The position numbers and the translations under genes are program-made. From [Eubacterium] saphenum (GTDB taxonomy: Bacteria > Bacillota > Clostridia > Oscillospirales > Ruminococcaceae), in contig SFHN01000099.1 in NCBI GenBank assembly GCA_004555635.1, positions 1 to 5,434 on the forward strand: a stretch of DNA of 5,434 nt, in the 5' to 3' direction. This document shows positions 5,412-5,434 of the stretch, in pieces. Position 1 is the first letter of the stretch; each line of letters begins with the position of its first letter. The notes under the pieces are model-generated. The model worked only from the letters and a program-made list of their open reading frames with translations. It was not told the origin of the DNA and made no database searches.

Positions 5412-5434
5412 AGTATCCTCCATTCACAGATGGT

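Overview
The window looks like chromosome from a Gram-positive anaerobe of the Clostridia, most likely an Oscillospirales (Ruminococcus-like) gut or rumen lineage. This rests on the strong GGAGG-type ribosome binding sites, textbook sigma-A promoters, a YerC/YecD TrpR-related regulator, a redox chaperone Hsp33 of Firmicute length, CCA-encoding tRNA genes, GC-rich codons mixed with frequent ATA isoleucine codons, and a GH26 glycanase. The family-level placement is inference.

Left part (1-1770), plus strand: after a rho-independent terminator-like hairpin (40-73) comes ilvA, a threonine dehydratase with one C-terminal ACT domain, followed 12 nt later by ridA. The two form one metabolic unit. 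IlvA releases the reactive enamine/imine 2-aminocrotonate/2-iminobutyrate, and RidA hydrolyses it to 2-oxobutyrate and ammonia before it damages other PLP enzymes. A 10-bp hairpin (1739-1763) lies between ridA and the convergent next gene and can serve both strands.

Middle (1772-3485), minus strand: a cytoplasmic GH26 glycoside hydrolase (beta-mannanase type) with its own extended -10 promoter, then a tRNA operon that reads Val(TAC)-Asp(GTC)-Gly(GCC) in transcription order with spacers of only 2-3 nt. The operon has two perfect consensus promoters in tandem (TTGACA-N17-TATAAT, 98 bp apart) and a terminator behind it. It is laid out like a small stable-RNA (rRNA-style) transcription unit.

Right part (3486-5411), minus strand: a tight three-gene operon, yerC-like regulator, class I SAM methyltransferase, hsp33. 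The first two genes overlap by one base (TGATG) and hsp33 follows after 25 nt. The operon promoter lies beyond the window edge.

For GH26, Hsp33 and YerC the longest open frame is not the likely gene. In each case an internal ATG 12-48 nt further in has the real Shine-Dalgarno sequence. No mobile element, CRISPR array or clearly novel system is visible. The most notable structure is the duplicated consensus promoter in front of three tRNAs, with an 18-nt perfect palindrome almost touching the distal -35.
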